DNA of 64,000 bases. It comes from Pseudisothecium myosuroides (lineage: Eukaryota; Streptophyta; Bryopsida; Hypnales; Lembophyllaceae). Both the position numbers and the translations under genes were made by a program. Positions 56,909 to 64,000 of the stretch are shown here, in pieces. How positions within the stretch are numbered: the stretch's first letter is position 1; each line of letters starts with the position of its first letter. Location of the stretch: contig OX637288.1 in NCBI GenBank assembly GCA_951799445.1, positions 6,884,501 through 6,948,500 on the forward strand, written 5' to 3'. Below the pieces are notes generated by a model. It had not been told where the DNA came from. It searched no databases and saw nothing but the letters and a program-made list of their open reading frames with translations.

Positions 56909-58246
56909 AAGCAGTTCATTGCTCTCTAAGGCGTATGATAATGCATCAATGGGCCGAGATGATGTAAACAGGAGACCAAAGCCCTGCCCCACTGAGCAAC
57001 TCAAGTCCCTTTAGATTGCGGTACCCTACTACCTTATATGTCACGCACTCATTCATTCATTCACTCACATTTTGCTTTACTGGTGGAATACGAATTCATG
57101 TACAGTTGGCCAATTTTGGGTGACTTGATCATGCTGATCTCTCACAGCAATTGTACGACCACCACACCCCATCGCATCGCACGAGCTTGAATTCATTGCG
57201 AGGGGACTGACAATTTCCAGGCCCAGCTTCTTCTCAGGTGTAAGATAAACTTTTTTTTTGCGGTAACGAACTGCGCAAAGGACAAGAGCAAAAGGATGAG
57301 AGTGATGACCTCATTCTTCCAGGATATGGAAGGGACAGATGCTCAGTAACTTACTCCAGTGGCAGCAATTTGTCATACAATCACCCGGGCACTGAATATT
57401 GACCCACAAACAAAGTTATTGTGACCTGTTTCTGAACCTGATCCCTTACAAATGTTTCTTGCCTAAAATGTATTGATAATAAAGGATGAAGATGATGCTT
57501 TTGGTTTTTGCATCCTAGTAAAAGAGACTTGTTCAATTCTACTTAAAGCATGCTTGAATTATGGGCAAACAAGTCACCGACCCTTTGGCGTTATGAAGTT
57601 TTCTAAGAGTACTGGACATTGGTTTAATCTTGGAAGGATGTGGCCTCATTCAAATATGATTCAATTTTTGGACTGATAGGATCATTCCCTATTCTACAGC
57701 AACATCCTTGAAGGGCTAATTGAAAAAATCTACATGAACAGCAGCAAATGTCAATCACCTATTGTAACATGCAAGTGTGCAATGAAAATTGATGTTGTTG
57801 CATCAAGGTTTTGGAAACAGAAAAGTGGTAAAAACATTTTATGATTTCTTGGATCTAGGGTGCATGTGGGCAACTTTTAATATTTCTATAGTTTGCAATG
57901 TTTGCAAGGGAGGGTCCCAAACTTGGTTGAGGGTACCAGTTTTGAATTTTTCTTGGATGCTCTCATTCTTTTGCAGTGACAACAATGGATCATCCTTTGG
58001 TACAGTACAGCTTTTTAAGCATGAGAGCTTACTTAGGGTTAACTTTGAGTTCACCTGAAATTAGTACCTGTACTTTAAAAATTTATAGATTACTCATACA
58101 ATGTGACCATGACCAAAACACCTCTGTTTAAATCATCCAGAATCCTCATCTCAAATTCTCAATTGCCACCAAGACTAAGCACTTCTCAGTCTACCTACAC
58201 TTCTCTTATCACTTTGAGGGCACTTGTGGTCTTGATTCAGAGGCGT
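56909..58246. other. Intergenic stretch, nothing recognised
   Basis: Short frames at 57473-57676 and 57789-58058 (plus) match no known family. No RNA gene seen. Confidence 0.4.
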
Positions 58247-58862
58247 TGGCCTTGGCACACTAGTAAGGTGGTCATAAGTTCAAACCAAGGCATTGGCATG
58301 GTGCTTAACACCATAGTTGGGTGGATCAAATGACCTTGTCATCATATTGGGACCTCAAAATTTCTCAAGGGAAAGAACATGTGGATTCTTTACAAGATCT
58401 ACTTTTTAACATAAGCATCAAAGATGGAGTTCACCATCTAAGTGTATGAGATTTAGATACAGTAGAACCTCTCTTAGTGCATACTATCATAGTGCATATA
58501 TGTAGTAAGAAAGGTCGTGATATTTGTGAACAGTAGTTGGAGGCTCTATAGTGAGAGGCCACGTTAGCCAAACTACTATAGAAAACCTCTCCAACTGCAT
58601 AAACCTCTCTTAGTGCATAGTCCCGGCACTATGCACTAAGAGAGGTTCTACTATAGTTGGCATAAGTTCATAAGTTCAAACTAGATATTGGCAAGGCACT
58701 TATCACCATAAATCACCCAACTACAAGAAGGATCAAATGACCTCGTCGTCATGTTAGAACCTCAAAATTTCTTTGGGGAAAGAACATATCAATTCTTTAT
58801 AGGGCCTACCTCCTAATGGAGACATCAAGGATGGAATTCACCATCTAATCCAAGAGGCTTAG
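58247..58862. repeat. Diverged direct duplication of about 200 bp on both sides of a small element
   Basis: Copy 1, about 58247-58445, and copy 2, about 58663-58862, share CATAAGTTCAAAC, GGATCAAATGACCT, ACCTCAAAATTTCT, GGGAAAGAACAT and GGA.TTCACCATCTAA in the same order. The pogo-like element lies between them. Confidence 0.65.
58460..58653. mobile_element. 194-bp pogo/Tigger-like MITE
   Basis: Left end CAGTAGAACCTCTCTTAGTG and right end CACTAAGAGAGGTTCTACTA, with TA next to both ends. CAGTAGAACC-type termini with TA duplications are those of pogo/mariner-type elements. The right end itself folds (CCTCTCTTAGTGCATAG with its partner). Confidence 0.78.
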
Positions 58863-60995
58863 ACAGTTGAGCTGTTCCCAACATATGCTCACAGTTCACT
58901 CGAATCTTTCACACCAAAGTTACTGTTCTTCTTTCTCCTATCACTTCCAAGTTGTATACAGTGAGGGCTTCACTCACTGGGGTGGCAACTCTGTGCTATA
59001 TATTACAACTCATCATGAAACCCCATGCCGAAAGTGGTTTCGACAATTTCTGCACCGGTTTCATTCCTGCCTGCGACACTTGCCAGCGTTTCATGCCTGA
59101 CTTGCCCCATAAGCAGAAAGCAAAGTTGCCAACTGAAGCAGCCTTGCCACTTGCCAGGCGGGAGACAACCATGTCTGCAGCTCTGAATTGCTCATCACTG
59201 GAATTCTCTTCACTAGGAACAGCTCAAGTAGGCCTAGTCTGGCCACAGGACAGCACAGCCAGTTGTGGGCGCATGTGTACGTGTGCACACGCAAGGCCTG
59301 ATGCCCTCAGAAATTAAACTGATCGAGTCCCACTTGAATTCTTGTCCAAGTAAATAGCAATCCATAGTTATAGCATGGAAAGCTGTGTCCCTTTGTTCTT
59401 GTTGGTTATAGGATATGTTTGAGCTTCCATTAAGCCTATCACCACCCTGATTTGCAATTTGGGTATCTTGTGCAATGCGTCGATTATTGCCTAGATGTTT
59501 CAGAGATAGAATTAGTTGAATTGACTAAAATGCAAGTGGAATCATAATAATCTAACAAGAACTTGAATTGATATGAATTTTCAAACCAAAAATATAAAAC
59601 CGTTAGTAAATTGGGTCATGACCTTTTTAAAAAGGTTCTAAAATCAATGACCTACAGTCCTCATTCCGTTTGATGAGTGTTATAAAAGCACATGTGCAAC
59701 ATTCCAAAAGCACCTCTTCTATTGGTTGAAATTACAACTTTTTTAGACAAGTACTTATTCACAATTAAGCTCACCATATCAAGATTATTGAACCACATCC
59801 CAATCAACCTTAAACCGTCCTTTAATAGGTGTGATCTTGGTGTCATTCCTTAACAATAGCACCTAATTACTTGCCCAAAGTACCTGATACACACACTTTG
59901 TGAAAATGTGTGGAAATTGGCTAGAGACTATCGCAATTGATGAGGAACCTGTAGATGGCAGAATTAAAAGGCTGATGGTGTTTGGTTGTTCTACCTTATG
60001 ATCGCCACTCATTCCCATCACTCAAAACAGTTTCAAATTCGAATAAAGGAATGATGTGTGTTTATTTGCGAGAAGAAAAGAAAGCAGGGTTAATCTGGAA
60101 GTTGAGCGCTTTGGCTTGAAATAGAGAGGCATTGAATTCCATAATTCATTTGAATATAGCACCAATAATTGTTAGTAGAGTCACCTATAAATTCAGCACA
60201 ACATGTTGTTGAAAGGAATGAAATGAACACCAAAATGGTGGTAATGAGTACAAACTGCATTAGTAGGCATCTAGGTAAGGAACTTCAAGTAGAAGATTCA
60301 ATTCTAGTTCTCACACGTGCCATGTCAAGAAAGAAAACAAAAAAGAAAGTTTGAGGGCCCTTCATTTATGAGAAAAAATAGAAGGGAACAAGGGAGGTAC
60401 AAGAAAAGAGCAACAAGAGAAGGTTCCCAAATTTTGAAGATTCTCAAAACGCAATTTCTCCCCTTCTATTTTGAAAAAATCTATAACACTATGTATGCAT
60501 GGTGGCTTGCATGTCTATGTAGCCACAAGAGTATGAAAGATCATAAGTTTAAAAATTGCTCCTATATGCAATTGTGATGCTCTGTATCGTACCAATTTCC
60601 CCCAAAATTAGAATTTTACGCTCTTATTAATAGGACAAATCATTATAGTTGCTATTGTAGAAAATTAGAAGAAACACACACTAGAGATGAACTACATTGA
60701 TTTGTCTCATTAGTGCACGTGACACTAATTGACCAAAGTCACACTCTTTTGAAATAGTGTAGGTTGAAAAACTCTTGTATTGTATCAATTTCCACAAAAA
60801 TGAAATTTTGTGGTGACACTAGTTGTTTAGACCGGGGTGAATTGACCCTCTCACTCGTCCCCATTTTTATCCCCTGGGGAAAACACAAGACCTTTTCGTC
60901 TGCCACACATATAGGTCATAGGAACAAATTAAGACCTATATCTGGACCAGATTCACATTGCAAACATCACCCCTAACACCAAATGCAAACATACC
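58863..60995. other. Intergenic stretch, nothing certain
   Basis: A plus-strand frame at 58952-59317 contains CDTCQRFMPDLP, faintly like the zinc-binding part of retroelement integrases, but too short and isolated to call. The remainder is AT-rich and non-coding. Confidence 0.4.
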
Positions 60996-61224
60996 CATTA
61001 GAAGAAATTTGAGGGGTGCAGAAGACTGCGAGTTCCTAGGTTGTTCCCAGCCTGGGAACTCTGCCACACGCGCAGTTTGACGTGGTTGCGAGAGTGCCAC
61101 GTCGTATTTTTTTTTAATAATTTAATTAGGGTTCTAATAGCACCCAATGTTCCCTTGCTGCATCGAGAACAAAATAGAGAACGGCCTGAAACGGCCCTCC
61201 AATGCCCTCAAATTTCTTCTAATG
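60996..61224. mobile_element. 229-bp MITE with CATTAGAAGAAATTTGAGGG ends
   Basis: Left end CATTAGAAGAAATTTGAGGG pairs with CCCTCAAATTTCTTCTAATG at the right. Non-coding; contains GCCTGGGAACTC and a CGTGG-rich inner part. Abuts family B copy 5. Confidence 0.7.
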
Positions 61225-61228
61225 TTTA

Positions 61229-62613
61229 GCAACTAAAGGACCAAGGGTGTTTTTTTTATCAAAAACCACTCAAAACTACCATTTCTGTTGCGTTCACTTA
61301 TGAAAACCAAAAACATATTTTTTTTTAGAATTTAACCGTAGGATCTTGCTCTCAACTTGTCTAAAATCATGTGCTAAAAACTTCATCAAATTTGACTGTA
61401 TGGATTGAAAGATATGAGCATTCAAAGTTGAGAAAAAAAAAATTTTGAACTCTACCCTACAACTTCAGCTGCCTTTGACTGCCATTTGTGGAAAATGTTT
61501 GCATTAAAGACTTTGAATAAAAAAATATACCATAATGAGGATAATGTTATACATATGTTCACCAAATTTCACTTCAAAAAAATTAGTGGTACAAAAACCC
61601 TAAAAATCTTGGAATGACACAATGCCAAAAAAATTGACAATACACTATCTTTTCTTGCTAACAAGACTTCTACCTCATACTTTCAATACTCAAAAATTGT
61701 AATAGTGGATTGAAACATTTATTTATCTTTGACAAACTCCCCCCCAAAAAATTAAAACTCTAATTTCTATTGCAATTAGAAGGCTTTTTGGAGAGCCAAA
61801 ATCTTGTACGCAAAGGAAAAAAAAGGGACCGGGTTTGTTCCCTTGCGTTCCCGGTATATTCCCTATAGTGTTCCATTGCGTAGGACCTCCAACTCACTGC
61901 ATCATCCACCTACGGTGTACTCCATCCATCACATGTTTCTATCCACCTACTTCTCTATGAACTTCAAAAATTCATAACTAATTCCACAAAGGTCCAAAAA
62001 ATATGAAACGACTTGGGTTAGATGTCAATTTCATTTCTTTTCCTCTGAAAATTTACTAAAAATTGTTTCAAGGAGTTCAACTTCCCCGAAAACGTAGTCA
62101 GCTCTTGAAAACAACATACTATCTTCTCTCCATCCAGTTGGTGTTGTTCCTATGATTAGTTGCTGTTAGGCTCCTGTCACAACTTGTTTTTCTCCTCTAT
62201 ATGCCATGTAAGTTTACATTAGATGGCATGCAAACTTCTAAGGCCATGAGATGAGAGAACTACAATACCCTGCAGACATCAGAAATTTTACTAGGGGTTG
62301 CCCGACTAGGTGCAAGGGCCAGGGCCTTCACCCAATGCCCACCCCGGCCTGGTTGTGGTGGCCCAAAACTCTGCCCCTGCCAAAGTCAATGGGTATTTGG
62401 CAGCCTAGCCTGTCCTTCAAATTTATTTTCACCAAAAAATGCCCATAACTTCTTCATCCGGAATCCGAATGAAATAAAAAGTATATATCCACGAAGCTCT
62501 CGTGAAACTACACAACCTCGAAAAATCTCAAAAATATTTACTTCAAATTGAGACCTTAAGAACCTACCCGGACCCAAATTGTTCCTTGAGGGGACAAACG
62601 GTCCTTTAGGGAT
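61229..62613. mobile_element. Family B repeat copy 5, diverged and enlarged
   Basis: Begins AACTAAAGGACCAAGGGTG and ends ACGGTCCTTTAGGGATTAG. The interior has TTTAACCGTAGGATCTTG and CATTTGTGGA as in copy 4. It is about 460 bp longer than the other copies, so it probably contains further insertions (for example around 61850-62300). The TTAA flanks are mutated. Confidence 0.6.
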
Positions 62614-64000
62614 TAGGACAAATCAGTGTACTGTAATGACTACGGAGTAAGTATGAAGCGCAGTTATTGAGGGAATGTGACCGCGATTGACCAGTACAAC
62701 CCAAAACGGGAACCAAAAGACGGGAACAGAAAGAGATGGCTACCCACTCACGATCATGGTGCCTCATCTCTTGCACACAACGCTCACAACACTCAAAAAT
62801 CCTCAAAAATCCTTACGACTCTGCCTCACAATCCTCGCAACGCTCGCAACGAGAAAGTGAGAGAGATGCGTCCTACTGCGAGCGACAAAGCAAGCTCCTT
62901 CCGTAACAGTTCTCCTTCGTTGCACCAGTGCAACTCATTCACCATTCAATTTCAAACTGTGTGTGTGTGTGTGACTCGTTCACGGGACGACGCAGTCAGT
63001 TGGCCTCCGTCACAGGATAGTAACAAGTCCGCCGTCCTAGCTACAAATTGAAAACCGTGCTTTTGCTTGGCTTTTCCTCTTTCGCCGTCCGTCACTGGTT
63101 TGCCTGCTAGCTCGAATACTGTCAAAATTCTAGCTGTCGGGCAGTAGTACCACAGTTGAATCCCTTGATGAGTCCCTTGATGAGTGACTGAGTGGGACTT
63201 GTTTCGCGAGCTTTCTAGTAAGTGCACGGTTTCCTCGGGCGGGGTTATCCGCTCGGTAGGCGTGCCCATTTGGAGGCTCTACTGAAATGATTTTGGAATC
63301 ATTCCGGACGTCTCTTTACAGCCATTCGAGACGCCAGTTCGTCGCGAATTAATCTACGTTAAAGGCAGGCGGGCTCATGGGCTTGTGAGAGGACTGATTG
63401 AGATTCATTCCGGAGTGGCTAAGCTATTTCCAGAGCTTTGAGATACCGGAACGGTGTAATGAGCGCCGGGTAGTTGATGATTTCAATTCGTAGTGTGGAA
63501 TTGGCAAGCGAGGAATGAATATTTTTGCAGCTTGAGATCAAAGCGGCGCGCGAGTTTTGCGAGATCGAATCGTTGTTAGAATGTGCGTGTGATGGATCTT
63601 CTAGTTTCAAAATTGGTCACGTTTCCGGGAATTCTGTTGTTGACGGTTCCACCGTTTTCATGTTCGATCTCTTCTCGTGAATTGGTTGCATAGATTTGTA
63701 AGTCTGATGCTTCCCCTAATGGTTACAGTGCCAAGAGCAACGCAAGTGAACATTCCTTCTGTTGTCGGTTCCTTACGTAGCGATAGTCGAGTAGCTTTTT
63801 GCAGTGGAAAGTTGAATGGTTTTTGACCGATTCTTCCTACTGATTTTGCCTTGTACCCACCCGCGTTTTCGGTCTCTAGCTTTTGCAGAGTTTTGTTGCC
63901 GTCGTGAGGCGAATCATCGATGGCCGCAGATAGTGCTTACCCGCTCGACGATTCTCTCTCAGGCCCTGTGATCGTGTGACACTACAATTGCCGCTGCCTT
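62614..64000 (+). promoter_or_regulatory. Possible promoter and leader of a gene leaving the window
   Basis: More G+C-rich than the preceding 20 kb, with a (GT)n microsatellite near 62959-62972. Near the end, ATGGCCGCAGATAGTGC at 63920 opens a 19-codon frame (MAADSAYPLDDSLSGPVIV, then stop at 63977). This could be a first coding exon cut by an intron, or an upstream ORF. Nothing identifies the product. Confidence 0.25.

Noticed and set aside
58952..59317. Possible retroelement integrase zinc-binding fragment (CDTCQRFMPDLP)
   Set aside because: Only one Cys-x-x-Cys motif, with no His pair in place and no neighbouring integrase or RT sequence.

Overview
This is a piece of a land-plant nuclear genome. 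The evidence is spliced genes with plant-type GT..AG introns, plant-specific protein families (a thylakoid-type DUF1499 protein, a six-helix plant membrane protein, a PAN/lectin-type protein), TTTAGGG-like repeats, and CACTA, Stowaway-like and Helitron remains. A DUF7869-type protein and the general layout suggest a seed-free plant such as a moss, lycophyte or fern. That last step is inference.

Layout. 1-7.5 kb: end of a PAN-domain gene (99-408), a four-exon DUF1499 gene (2205-4737) and a single-exon membrane-protein gene (6438-7526, minus). 7.5-15.2 kb: small inverted-repeat elements and a decayed Helitron helicase (11811-14153). 15,347-40,869: one very large DNA transposon (below). 40.9-64 kb: AT-rich repeats, including five copies of a TTAA-flanked family, a Tc1/mariner pseudogene, a 4.7-kb inverted-repeat element containing a CACTA element that itself contains a foldback, and few convincing genes. 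The last kilobase may be the start of a gene running out of the window.

Main discovery: a 25,523-bp element with perfect 24-bp terminal inverted repeats (15347-15370 and 40846-40869), flanked by the direct repeat AAGG and sitting in an AT-rich minisatellite that continues on both sides. It carries two outward-facing genes. On the minus strand is a 1,072-codon DUF7869-type gene with an RNase H/DDE-like core, the likely transposase. On the plus strand is a very long spliced gene (1,767 codons including stop) with a ParB/Srx-like GGQHT box, a nuclear-localisation-like basic stretch, a repeat segment, and a C-terminal FCP1/NIF-like HAD phosphatase domain. That gene has one in-frame TGA at codon 940. 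A second NIF-like copy lacking the catalytic aspartate lies downstream. Between the two genes sits a roughly 5.5-kb array of a 183-bp satellite arranged as 366-bp dimers.

The element is marked by about 39 copies of a 16-bp palindrome (type TCGTGGGATCCCACGA). They lie near both ends, upstream of the genes, inside introns and even in frame inside coding exons (encoding SGDP). I saw none outside the element. A ParB-like protein and a dispersed 16-bp palindrome in one element invite comparison with ParB/parS or with transposase-binding arrays. This is a hypothesis, not something the sequence proves.
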